From NCBI GenBank assembly GCA_021129915.1, contig JAJOKI010000116.1:1-8476 (forward strand): 8,476 nt of DNA, read 5' to 3'. The notes below the pieces were generated by a model, which was not told the DNA's origin, ran no database searches, and saw only the letters and a list, made by a program, of their open reading frames with translations. This DNA is from Methanocellales archaeon (GTDB taxonomy: Archaea > Halobacteriota > UBA148 > JAJOKI01). Below are positions 1 through 6,027 of this stretch, piece by piece; position 1 is the stretch's first letter; every line of letters starts with the position of its first letter. The position numbers and the translations under genes were made by a program.

Positions 1-298
1 GCGACCTCTTATTGTGCAAATCCTTTGAGTTTTGATCGAGGTGCCTCTTAAGTCTAACTGCCTTCTGGATCAGGTTTTGAAGGTCCTCTGGCACCTTGGA
101 AGCCATCTTGTTTTCATCGAGGATTTGTACAATTTTCTTACCAGTCACCAGTTTGACATTGGGAATTCCATACTTATCTCGCAATATGATTCCAATCTCG
201 CTGGATGACTTATCTTGCTCCCGCAATTTGATGATGATTTTTTCGATTTCCTTGGCATTCATATCTATCCATTCTGGTCGTGTTTTTCTCTTCTCCAT
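1..298 (-). CDS. rps15: 30S ribosomal protein S15 (uS15), C-terminus cut by the window edge
   Basis: This is the small-subunit ribosomal protein uS15, which binds the central domain of 16S rRNA. Ninety-nine codons are visible, ending in the typical LHNKRS, so roughly the last 50 residues lie beyond base 1. Family landmarks are RPEWID near the start, SEIGIILRDKYGIP (about residues 35-48), VTGKKI, and VPEDLQNLIQKAVRLKRHL. The ATG at 298-296 is the only usable start: the frame is closed by a stop at 346-344 and holds no other ATG, GTG or TTG in between. Archaeal S15 normally begins about 18-20 residues earlier with a basic MxRMHxRxxGxSGS-type segment, and that segment is absent here. The gene starts 7 bases after the stop of the pyrophosphatase gene, with no clear Shine-Dalgarno site, so translation is probably coupled. 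Identity is very secure; the short N-terminus is odd. Confidence 0.95.
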   Translation of the reverse strand, partial: MEKRKTRPEWIDMNAKEIEKIIIKLREQDKSSSEIGIILRDKYGIPNVKLVTGKKIVQILDENKMASKVPEDLQNLIQKAVRLKRHLDQNSKDLHNKRS

Positions 299-305
299 AT
301 CTTGG

Positions 306-875
306 TCAGTTAAATATCTTTTTGTCGCAGGTATTAAACCATTCTATGAACTTCTTCAGCGCCCCGTATCTATGTGATACTTTGTTCTTCTCCTCGGTGG
401 TAAGTTCACCAAACGTCTTGCCATCGTGGATGAATATTGGATCATATCCAAAACCATGTTCCCCTTTAATTTCCCGCGCGATTTCGCCATCGACGGCTCC
501 ACTAAACGTGACAGCCTCTCCATTTGGCTCACAATATCCAACGACTGATTTGAAGCACGCCTTGCGATTCTTTATGCCAGCCATCAACTTTAATATTCCT
601 TCATTTCCCAATGTTTTAAACACATACGATGAATAGGGGCCGGGGAATCCATTTAGCGCAGAAATAAATAATCCGGCATCCTCAACGATAATTCGTTTGC
701 CCAAATGGTTGGCAGCGTCTTGAGCGCCATGTCTTGCAATCTCTTCCATATCATCACATTGAAGTTCTGGATAGGGATATTCGACCTGCTGGATATGGAT
801 GCCAGCCCCTTCGCACAGCTTCTTCACCTCTTGCATTTTTCCCACATTGCCGGTAACAAAATATATGGTTTTCAC
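306..875 (-). CDS. rdgB: XTP/dITP pyrophosphatase, HAM1/RdgB family
   Basis: This is a nucleotide-pool cleaning enzyme that hydrolyses XTP, (d)ITP and related non-canonical purine triphosphates to the monophosphate and pyrophosphate in the cytoplasm. The 189 residues match the usual family length. Visible motifs, in order, are TGNVGK (8-13, phosphate-binding N-terminus), VEDAGL (64-69, with the conserved acidic residues), GFPGPYSSYV (76-85), GFGYDPIF (141-148) and SHRYGAL (167-173). The start is GTG at 875-873; its GTGA overlaps the TGA stop of bud32 by 4 bases, a classic sign of translational coupling. It is followed 7 bases later by rps15. Adjacency to Kae1/Bud32 recurs in archaea and probably reflects operon conservation rather than a shared pathway (inference). 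No missing catalytic motif was seen. Confidence 0.95.
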   Translation of the reverse strand: MKTIYFVTGNVGKMQEVKKLCEGAGIHIQQVEYPYPELQCDDMEEIARHGAQDAANHLGKRIIVEDAGLFISALNGFPGPYSSYVFKTLGNEGILKLMAGIKNRKACFKSVVGYCEPNGEAVTFSGAVDGEIAREIKGEHGFGYDPIFIHDGKTFGELTTEEKNKVSHRYGALKKFIEWFNTCDKKIFN

Positions 876-1531
876 GGTTGTTCAGTCCTGTATCTTCCTC
901 TACTCTCTATCTCTTTTACTCGCTGCAGAACGGCGTCCGCATCATTGAATGTCCTTTGATATCCTCTTGAAAACGCCTTTATCAAGTCATCATGCCCTTT
1001 ATGTGTGCTTTCAAATGTCTGAAACAGCACGTGAACATCCACGCCCTGCACCTCTATACTTCGGTCAAAGCGCGCCAGTCCGAAGTCAATCAGATATATG
1101 CGTCCCCCTGATTGGATCATATTTGACGTGGTCAAATCGCCGTGAACGATGCCATGGGTGTGAAGCTTTCCTACAAGCTCCCCGATCCTTTCACTCAGCT
1201 CCTCATCGAGCACATGTTTCAGCCGCGGCCCTTCTATGTATTCCATCACTATATTATAATCGGTGATGTCATGGATGATGGGCGTGGGCACGCCGCACCT
1301 GCGAGCCTCGGAAATCAGTTTAGCCTCGGATTTCGTGCGCTCTCGTCGAAGCCGCTCATCCATTCCCTGAACCCTATAGCGCTTGGGTATTCGCTGTTTT
1401 ACTATGTATCCTTCACGTAATTCGATGATTGCCTCGGCGCCGATTGTGTTTAGATACATGTCCTTCATTAAAGTATCGTTTGCGTATATATTTTCTGATC
1501 TTTGAGTATGAAACCGTTGTTCTATATCCAC
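872..1531 (-). CDS. bud32: KEOPS complex kinase/ATPase Bud32
   Basis: Bud32 is a small atypical protein kinase of the RIO/piD261 type. It works in the KEOPS complex with Kae1 to make N6-threonylcarbamoyladenosine at position 37 of ANN-decoding tRNAs. Visible elements are the glycine-poor ATP loop GAEA (31-34), a lysine in IVKQR (45), the helix-C region RRERTKSEA with E69, the catalytic loop HGDLTTSN (130-137, D132 and N137) and DFG (149-151). The longest start is GTG at 1531-1529, overlapping the kae1 stop by 10 bases. The family core begins near residue 29, so ATG codons at 1468 or 1459 are alternatives. The extra 21-24 residues resemble a linker: in many euryarchaea Kae1 and Bud32 are one fused protein, and here they are two overlapping frames. 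The stop overlaps the rdgB start. Confidence 0.94.
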   Translation of the reverse strand: MDIEQRFHTQRSENIYANDTLMKDMYLNTIGAEAIIELREGYIVKQRIPKRYRVQGMDERLRRERTKSEAKLISEARRCGVPTPIIHDITDYNIVMEYIEGPRLKHVLDEELSERIGELVGKLHTHGIVHGDLTTSNMIQSGGRIYLIDFGLARFDRSIEVQGVDVHVLFQTFESTHKGHDDLIKAFSRGYQRTFNDADAVLQRVKEIESRGRYRTEQP

Positions 1532-2505
1532 GTCACATCGACATCATCCGGCCGGTAGTTCGGGCGCACTGCAGAATCCTCGATCGAGATGGTCGCTCCC
1601 TTGTTCAGCATTAGTAGTCCAGTATAGGCGATCATGGCACCGTTGTCCTTCATGAATTTCTTGTCTGGAGCGAAGAAGCTCGCGTCCCTGTCCTGGCACA
1701 TCATATTCAACATCTCACACAGTCGCTGATTTGCACCCACGCCGCCTGTTAATAATAATTCATCCTTTCCTATATGTGCCAGCGCCCTCTCCGCCACTTC
1801 CACGAGCATCGCAAATGCGGTCTCTTGAAGGGAATAACACACGTCTTCCAGGGATGCGTATGCAAGAGCGTCTTTTGCCGCCGTGGTCAGCCCGGAAAAC
1901 GAGAAATCCATACCCTTGACTACATAGGGCAAAGGAACGTAATTCTTCGCGTTTTTAGCCATCTGCTCGATCTTCGGACCTCCAGGATGTTGGAGGCCCG
2001 CATGCCGCCCGAACTTGTCAAGCGCATTGCCGATACCAATATCCAGCGTTTCGCCGAATATCCTGTACCTGCCATCTCTATATGAGAGCACCTGGGAATT
2101 GGCACCGCTCACGTACAACACGACAGGGCCATCAACACCACAGAGCCACCGACCGATCTCGATATGTGCTATACAGTGATTCACCCCGATTAAAGGTATG
2201 TTGAATGTCAAAGAGAGCGCTCTGGCAGCAGTGGCAACGACTCTCAAACAGGGACCAAATCCAGGACCCTGGGAAAAAGCGACGGCAGATATGTCTGTGC
2301 CATGTTTATCCAAAACACGACTCACCACATCTTCAATTTTAGCTGCATGATGTTGGGCAGCCATTCGGGGGTGTAACCCTCCTTTCAATGGTTGATAGGA
2401 TGATTCGGCTTCTGCTATGACACCTGCCTCATTGATGATGGCGGCACTTAGATTCCAAGCTGTTCCTTCAATTCCTAAAATCGATTTATCTTTCTGAGGC
2501 CTCAT
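1522..2505 (-). CDS. kae1: tRNA threonylcarbamoyladenosine synthase Kae1 (KEOPS subunit)
   Basis: Kae1 is the catalytic subunit of KEOPS. It transfers the threonylcarbamoyl group from threonylcarbamoyl-AMP to A37 of tRNA. From the ATG at 2505 the protein has 327 residues, the normal length. Motifs are HPRMAAQHH (45-53), the metal-ligand segment NHCIAHIE (109-116, H110 and H114), the nucleotide-binding SGANS (133-137), GGVGAN (254-259) and DNGAMIA (287-293, with the conserved D287). The frame is open 31 codons further upstream, but that stretch lies inside rps27ae and looks nothing like the family, so ATG 2505 is chosen. It overlaps the end of rps27ae by 20 bases. The protein ends in DVDVTWI, where fused Kae1-Bud32 proteins continue into their linker. 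No Cgi121 or Pcc1 partner gene is in the window. Confidence 0.95.
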   Translation of the reverse strand: MRPQKDKSILGIEGTAWNLSAAIINEAGVIAEAESSYQPLKGGLHPRMAAQHHAAKIEDVVSRVLDKHGTDISAVAFSQGPGFGPCLRVVATAARALSLTFNIPLIGVNHCIAHIEIGRWLCGVDGPVVLYVSGANSQVLSYRDGRYRIFGETLDIGIGNALDKFGRHAGLQHPGGPKIEQMAKNAKNYVPLPYVVKGMDFSFSGLTTAAKDALAYASLEDVCYSLQETAFAMLVEVAERALAHIGKDELLLTGGVGANQRLCEMLNMMCQDRDASFFAPDKKFMKDNGAMIAYTGLLMLNKGATISIEDSAVRPNYRPDDVDVTWI

Positions 2506-2671
2506 TGGAACTATCTTCAGGTTTTTGAGATTTGAACTGGGTATAACTACACCTGCCACATGAAAGACGATCGCTGTGCTCGGCCAGAAAAACACCATCG
2601 CCGCAACGTGGGCAGGACTGCCTTTTCCGCTTTAATGCATCACCAGTGACGTCGTATAATTTGCTTATCAT
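2486..2671 (-). CDS. rps27ae: 30S ribosomal protein S27ae (eS31), zinc-ribbon protein
   Basis: This is an archaeal/eukaryotic-specific small ribosomal subunit protein; in eukaryotes it is made fused to ubiquitin. It has 61 residues. The zinc ribbon is formed by C20-P-R-C23 and C38-G-R-C41, with the spacing usual for the family, and is preceded by a basic stretch [12 protein letters not shown]. The last 14 or so residues ([14 protein letters not shown]) are a hydrophilic tail, slightly long for the archaeal protein, and their codons overlap the kae1 start. The ATG at 2671-2669 has a strong Shine-Dalgarno sequence (GAGGAG, on the minus strand at 2679-2684) lying in the end of rps24e, only three bases separate it from the rps24e stop, and coupling is likely. 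The pair S24e-S27ae is a conserved archaeal gene neighbourhood. Confidence 0.95.
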   Translation of the reverse strand: MISKLYDVTGDALKRKRQSCPRCGDGVFLAEHSDRLSCGRCSYTQFKSQKPEDSSNEASER

Positions 2672-2674
2672 GTT

Positions 2675-2992
2675 TTATCTCCTCGAGACTCCTCTTTGGG
2701 CTTTTTGTCTACTACTTTTGGGAGCATTTCGCTCGACGATATGGGGGCGCTCTATCCTTTTGAGATGTTTTTCAGAGTCATATATCTTCACATAGCCCAG
2801 CGTTTCTCGTTTACCAAATTCGCTTCTCATTCGTTCGATGACAACTAATTTTGGCTTTGCATTTAGCATAGCAGCCAATTTACCCTTCACATCGTTTCTT
2901 TTAGGGGTTCCAGTGTCATGATTTATCTTGAATTTTATCTCTCGTCTTTTCAATAACGGGTTCCTTTTGTCAGTTATAATCGCGATTTCCAT
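2675..2992 (-). CDS. rps24e: 30S ribosomal protein S24e (eS24)
   Basis: This is an archaeal/eukaryotic-type small-subunit ribosomal protein that binds 16S rRNA. The 105 residues show the characteristic N-terminal beta strand and turn (MEIAIITDKRNPLLKRREI), followed by RNDVKGKLAAML and a VVIERMRSEFGKRETLGY segment, then a basic C-terminal tail rich in Arg and Lys. The ATG at 2992-2990 is preceded by a clear Shine-Dalgarno GGAGG (3000-3004 on the minus strand), seven bases upstream. The gene starts 19 bases inside the end of the dephospho-CoA kinase gene and ends three bases before rps27ae. Strong SD and overlap suggest independent reinitiation at a high rate, as expected for a ribosomal protein in a mixed operon (inference). 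Confidence 0.95.
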   Translation of the reverse strand: MEIAIITDKRNPLLKRREIKFKINHDTGTPKRNDVKGKLAAMLNAKPKLVVIERMRSEFGKRETLGYVKIYDSEKHLKRIERPHIVERNAPKSSRQKAQRGVSRR

Positions 2993-3516
2993 GTGTTTCC
3001 CTCCATTCGACGAAGCAGTGTTCTCGCCTCTTCTTTCTTGGTATCAGTAACAGACACTGCTACTACCCCCATATCAGGTTGTCCGTATATAACGACGGAT
3101 GAGATTGGGGACAGGATGACCGCTGGCAAAGTAGCCAGGTCCTCCTCCCCATTCACGAATATTCGTGTCGGTTTGTCGTTCTCCAGCGATTCTCGCAGGG
3201 CGAAGATGAGTTCTTCGGTAATCCTACCAGCGGGATTATCAATGGAGATATTTCTAAATTCCGCAACCATCGTCCCCCGAACAACCTCTTCCGGCGCAGG
3301 TTTTCGCATGATCATACCATCAACAACGCCTATGTCGGGGATGGTTCCGGATTTGATTAGATAAAATGTGGCAAGGTCGCCAACGGAAATCATTTTCGTG
3401 GGATTCCTGAAATCGTGTTTGATGCTTCTAATGCACTCCAGCTCCCTTCCCTTATAGAGGTTGCCAAATGGCTTTTTTAGTTCAATTCTTAGTTCCTTCG
3501 GCAACCTCAACGTCAC
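2974..3516 (-). CDS. GTP-dependent dephospho-CoA kinase (former DUF359 family)
   Basis: The enzyme catalyses the last step of archaeal coenzyme A synthesis, phosphorylating dephospho-CoA with GTP; the family was assigned this role from work on a Thermococcus member and is unrelated to bacterial CoaE. The 180 residues carry the family signatures: LPKELRIELKKPFG (5-18), VGDLAT (45-50), the acidic VVDGM (64-68), NPAGRIT (94-100), GEEDLATLPA (123-132) and YGQPDMGVV (144-152). The start is GTG at 3516-3514, one base after the spt4 stop, and the end overlaps rps24e by 19 bases. It is thus embedded between a transcription factor gene and ribosomal protein genes, a location conserved in many archaea that long left the family described only as an uncharacterised neighbour of spt4. 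Activity here is inferred from the family, not tested. Confidence 0.92.
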   Translation of the reverse strand: MTLRLPKELRIELKKPFGNLYKGRELECIRSIKHDFRNPTKMISVGDLATFYLIKSGTIPDIGVVDGMIMRKPAPEEVVRGTMVAEFRNISIDNPAGRITEELIFALRESLENDKPTRIFVNGEEDLATLPAVILSPISSVVIYGQPDMGVVAVSVTDTKKEEARTLLRRMEGNTWKSRL

Positions 3517-3517
3517 G

Positions 3518-3703
3518 TTATCGCACCTTTATCGCATATTTCCCAACCAGGTCGATGTTCATTTTCTTCCCAATCTCTGATTTTTTCGGGTCTATTATGA
3601 TGACATATCCTGTCCAATTTTTGCTTGTCGAATTTGAGCCACATTTGGGACATATTTGTCCATCTATGATATTATGGCACTCTCTACAGGCGCTCTCGGT
3701 CAT
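3518..3703 (-). CDS. spt4: Transcription elongation factor Spt4 (RNA polymerase subunit E'')
   Basis: Spt4 is a small zinc protein that pairs with Spt5 (NusG-like) and clamps on RNA polymerase to improve processivity. It has 61 residues, the normal archaeal size. The zinc site is C6-x2-C9 and C18-P-K-C21, followed by the family-typical TSKNWTGYVIIIDPKKSEIGK and a C-terminal GKYAIKVR. The ATG (3703-3701) overlaps the TGA of rpo7 as ATGA, and an almost ideal Shine-Dalgarno GGAGGT sits at 3710-3715 (minus strand) six bases upstream, inside the end of rpo7. Placement directly after rpo7 is the standard archaeal order, and the old names RpoE' and RpoE'' come from it. The Spt5 partner gene is not in the window. 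Confidence 0.95.
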   Translation of the reverse strand: MTESACRECHNIIDGQICPKCGSNSTSKNWTGYVIIIDPKKSEIGKKMNIDLVGKYAIKVR

Positions 3704-4275
3704 TTTTTGACCTCCTTTTCAGCCTCTTCGTTTTTGCGTGCATCTTCTATCCACTCAAGCTTGCCAAGTGCGGTCTGTCTCATGGTCAGCCCAATTTTAC
3801 TCTCCCTCGGCTCCAATTCGTTCAGGCTGACCGCCACGATTCTGGCTCTGATGCAATCCCCTTCAACAAGTGCTTTGGCACTTTCCTTGCCGATCAGACG
3901 TTTATTTTTCTCATCACACGAAAAATAATCATCGGCGATCTGGCTGACATGGAGCAAGCCATCGACAGGACCCATGCTGACGAATGCTCCGAACTCGACG
4001 ATCTCTACTATTTTTCCCTCAATTATTTCTTGCATCTCTGGTTTGTACACTATTGCATCGAATGTGGTTTTATAATATACTGCTCCATCGCCCACCAGGA
4101 TTCTTCCTTCTCCGACATCGACGACCTTAATAATGGCAACGATGACACCAATCGTTTTGTCTATTCTCCCTTCTAATTTATCTTCCAGTGCTTCTGCTAC
4201 AGCCTCTTTGACTTCGTCTCCCAGTTTTTCTGGCGGAACGCGTACGACCTCAACAAGCCTCATCTTTTTATACAT
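3700..4275 (-). CDS. rpo7: DNA-directed RNA polymerase subunit Rpo7 (RpoE', stalk)
   Basis: Rpo7 forms the polymerase stalk with Rpo4, takes part in open-complex formation and binds emerging RNA. The 191 residues divide into an N-terminal tip domain (about 1-80, starting MYKKMRLVEVVRVPP and including GRIDKTIGVIVAI) and an S1/OB RNA-binding domain (about 82-167, with GKIVEIVEFGAFV and GPVDGLLHVSQI). The C-terminus TALGKLEWIEDARK is typical, followed by a Lys/Glu tail. The ATG at 4275 fits the family's start, and GGAGG at 4286-4290 (minus strand) lies ten bases upstream; the internal ATG at codon 5 is unlikely. The 41-base gap before it, after the PIN gene, contains an A/T-rich box, so an internal promoter is possible. 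The stop overlaps the spt4 start. Confidence 0.95.
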   Translation of the reverse strand: MYKKMRLVEVVRVPPEKLGDEVKEAVAEALEDKLEGRIDKTIGVIVAIIKVVDVGEGRILVGDGAVYYKTTFDAIVYKPEMQEIIEGKIVEIVEFGAFVSMGPVDGLLHVSQIADDYFSCDEKNKRLIGKESAKALVEGDCIRARIVAVSLNELEPRESKIGLTMRQTALGKLEWIEDARKNEEAEKEVKK

Positions 4276-4294
4276 ATTTATAATTCCTCCAACT

Positions 4295-4320
4295 ATTGCG
4301 ACACCGATATTTATTTTTAA
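4295..4320 (-). promoter_or_regulatory. Possible internal promoter (TATA-like box) before rpo7
   Basis: On the minus strand the gap between the PIN gene and rpo7 begins with an A/T-only stretch, TTAAAAATAAATAT (4307-4320), resembling an archaeal TATA box. A start about 26 bases downstream would fall near 4286-4290, very close to the rpo7 Shine-Dalgarno sequence, so the geometry is only marginal. This would let the rpo7-to-S15 genes be transcribed separately from aIF2 gamma. Visual call only. Confidence 0.25.
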
Positions 4321-4769
4321 CCTACAGTTAGTCGTTTCTTTTGCCGCAGATGTATAACGGGTATCTTTTTCTCTTTTAATCGCTTTTTTAACTCGATATC
4401 ATTCGTGACGACTGCAGCATCTCGCTCTTCTGCCATTTTAATGATAACATCATCGGGGTTGCCCTTTGCCTCGATGATATCGCATCTGTCCAGCAGCGAT
4501 AGGGCAACCGACGCGGCAGTCCTGTCTTTTCCTTTTACGTGGGCGTATAGCTTATTCAATTCTTTGACGACCTCTTCTGGCACCAGTAGTTCATGGTAAC
4601 CTAATCTTTCCAATTCGGAAAACACATCGACACCAAATTGACATGGAATCATCAGCGCATTGGTATCTAAGATCACACTCCTCGGTTTAATATTGCATGA
4701 GGCCAAGGATTTCACAGGAGTTGATAACGTCTTTGACGTTATAACACCCCCACACCGATAAGGCGCCAC
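4317..4769 (-). CDS. PIN-domain protein, archaeal FCF1-like (putative RNase)
   Basis: PIN domains are metal-dependent ribonucleases with a cluster of acidic residues. Visible elements are [12 protein letters not shown] (first catalytic Asp in LDTN, about residue 35), VPEEVVKEL (acidic helix, residues about 58-70), and [14 protein letters not shown] (second acidic TND, about residues 118-131). The C-terminal [12 protein letters not shown] closes a short single-domain protein. The arrangement matches the archaeal FCF1-like PIN family found directly downstream of aIF2 gamma in many archaea, which hints at rRNA or translation-linked RNA processing (inference), and no antitoxin partner is adjacent. 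The longest frame starts with GTG at 4769, overlapping the aIF2 gamma end by 31 bases with AGGAGA 11 bases upstream. Relatives start close to the VILDTN strand, so GTG at 4715 or even 4676 may be the real start. Confidence 0.85.
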   Translation of the reverse strand: MAPYRCGGVITSKTLSTPVKSLASCNIKPRSVILDTNALMIPCQFGVDVFSELERLGYHELLVPEEVVKELNKLYAHVKGKDRTAASVALSLLDRCDIIEAKGNPDDVIIKMAEERDAAVVTNDIELKKRLKEKKIPVIHLRQKKRLTVG

Positions 4770-5959
4770 CTGGCACCGATTCTCCTGCTGACTGCGACCT
4801 TCGAGCCAGCATATGCGCAGACCGGGCGCTTCAGTTTGACTTCGACTTCATCTCTCCTGGCACTGGATACAATGCCAACGGTTGTGGCAGTTCCAACACT
4901 GAGCATCAGCGGCTCGCTCGCTCTAATCGGCTCGACCTTCAGCTCGTCTGTAGAGCCGACCACCCGTTCCAGTAGCTGTACCTTCATGGTAAAGGAATCC
5001 CATACTGGCGGGAGCGAATCTGGATGGCTTGCCACCTGTCCCACCAGCGCATCACTTTTGGTCATCGCCGGGTCCAGAGTAGTTCCAACGCCCAATAATC
5101 CACCTGGCGTACCCTCCTTCAAATTCTGCCCACCTTTTATTATCCTCGTAACCTTGGTGATGATAGGTATCCACTTTGTCCTGCCCTCGAACTCAACCCT
5201 TCTGCCTGGTCGAATTTCAAATTCATCACCGAGTTTTAATCGCCCCTGGCTCAAGGTTCCACCGACGACACCGCCAACAATCTGGTCAGGTGGAGTGCCA
5301 GGTTTGTTGACGTCGAACGAGCGGGCGATGAACATTTGCACGCGTCCATCTATATCGCGGTCTGGCATTGGAATCGTTTTCTCTATTGTGTCAATCAATA
5401 AATCGATGTTCATATTTTGCTGTGCAGATATCGGTATAATCGGAGCTTTTTCTGCAATTGTACCTCGCACGAAGTCTTTGATCTGCTGATAATGTTCAAC
5501 AGCCTCCTCTTTTGAGACGAGGTCGATCTTATTCTGGACAATTGCGATATTTTTGATGCCGATTATATCCAGTGCCATCAAATGTTCCTTGGTCTGGGGT
5601 TGTGGACAGGGTTCAGTTGCAGCAATTACGAGCACCGCGCCGTCCATGATCGCAGCACCTGAAAGCATCGTGGCCATCAGCATCTCATGCCCGGGAGCAT
5701 CTACAAATGAAACCGCTCTGCACTCCTCCGTATCCGCTCCACAATTTGGACACTTGTCTTTAACCGAATAACAATCCGGTTTAGGGCATTTTGGACATTT
5801 TCGAAAGATTGCATCCGCATAACCCAGGCGTATGGAAATCCCCCTTTTGATCTCTTCACTATGTTGATCGGTCCAGACACCGGATAGGGCGCTTACCAGC
5901 GTGGTCTTACCATGATCCACATGGCCCACCATACCGATGTTGATACAGGGTTGTTTCAC
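4739..5959 (-). CDS. eif2g: Translation initiation factor aIF2, gamma subunit
   Basis: This is the GTPase subunit of archaeal initiation factor 2, which delivers methionyl initiator tRNA to the small ribosomal subunit. With 406 residues it is full length. GTPase motifs are GHVDHGKT (12-19), switch [11 protein letters not shown] (39-48), DAPGH (87-91), NKID (143-146) and SAQQN (G5). A zinc knuckle unique to aIF2/eIF2 gamma is inserted after switch I, with cysteines at 55, 58, 63, 70 and 73. Domains II and III follow (for example [17 protein letters not shown], then the C-terminal barrel ending [13 protein letters not shown]). Switch I carries Ser where many GTPases have Thr, a conservative change. 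The start is GTG at 5959-5957 with GGAGG at 5970-5974 on the minus strand. A 68-base gap upstream holds a TATA-like box. The alpha and beta subunit genes are not in the window. Confidence 0.97.
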   Translation of the reverse strand: MKQPCINIGMVGHVDHGKTTLVSALSGVWTDQHSEEIKRGISIRLGYADAIFRKCPKCPKPDCYSVKDKCPNCGADTEECRAVSFVDAPGHEMLMATMLSGAAIMDGAVLVIAATEPCPQPQTKEHLMALDIIGIKNIAIVQNKIDLVSKEEAVEHYQQIKDFVRGTIAEKAPIIPISAQQNMNIDLLIDTIEKTIPMPDRDIDGRVQMFIARSFDVNKPGTPPDQIVGGVVGGTLSQGRLKLGDEFEIRPGRRVEFEGRTKWIPIITKVTRIIKGGQNLKEGTPGGLLGVGTTLDPAMTKSDALVGQVASHPDSLPPVWDSFTMKVQLLERVVGSTDELKVEPIRASEPLMLSVGTATTVGIVSSARRDEVEVKLKRPVCAYAGSKVAVSRRIGARWRLIGVGVL

Positions 5960-5983
5960 TTTTGTGATTCCTCCATGGTTGTG

Positions 5984-6016
5984 GGATATATCTTCTCATT
6001 CATCACATATAATAAC
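5984..6016 (-). promoter_or_regulatory. Probable promoter of aIF2 gamma (TATA-like box)
   Basis: In the 68-base gap between the hydrolase gene and aIF2 gamma, the minus strand reads TTATTATATG (6005-6014), a good archaeal TATA-like element. The usual 25-27 base spacing predicts a start near 5984, giving a leader of about 25 bases that contains the GGAGG Shine-Dalgarno site at 5970-5974. A second A/T box, ATATAT near 5988-5993, is too close to the coding region to be the main one. Position and spacing fit; no experimental support is available. Confidence 0.4.
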
Positions 6017-6027
6017 TTGCGTGCGAA

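Noticed and set aside
96..636. Plus-strand frames opposite S15 and the pyrophosphatase
   Set aside because: Both are shadows: the minus strand encodes recognisable S15 and RdgB over the same bases, and these frames give only hydrophobic or Ser-rich peptides without motifs.
1515..1560. Programmed -1 frameshift joining kae1 to bud32
   Set aside because: The right frame relation exists, but there is no slippery heptamer of the X XXY YYZ type before the kae1 stop (the bases there read GATGTGACGTGG), so simple coupling or fission is the better explanation.
2506..2598. Upstream 31-codon extension of Kae1
   Set aside because: It lies inside the zinc-ribbon coding part of rps27ae, has no resemblance to Kae1, and the protein already has its normal length from the ATG at 2505.
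4836..5489. Long plus-strand open frame (217 codons) opposite aIF2 gamma
   Set aside because: It is rich in Ser, Thr and Pro, matches no family, and is an antisense shadow of a perfectly conserved gene.
5835..5850. Switch I of aIF2 gamma has Ser in place of the usual Thr (GISI)
   Set aside because: Ser can supply the same hydroxyl for magnesium binding, all other GTPase motifs are intact, and I believe this variant occurs in related archaea, so it is not taken as a defect.
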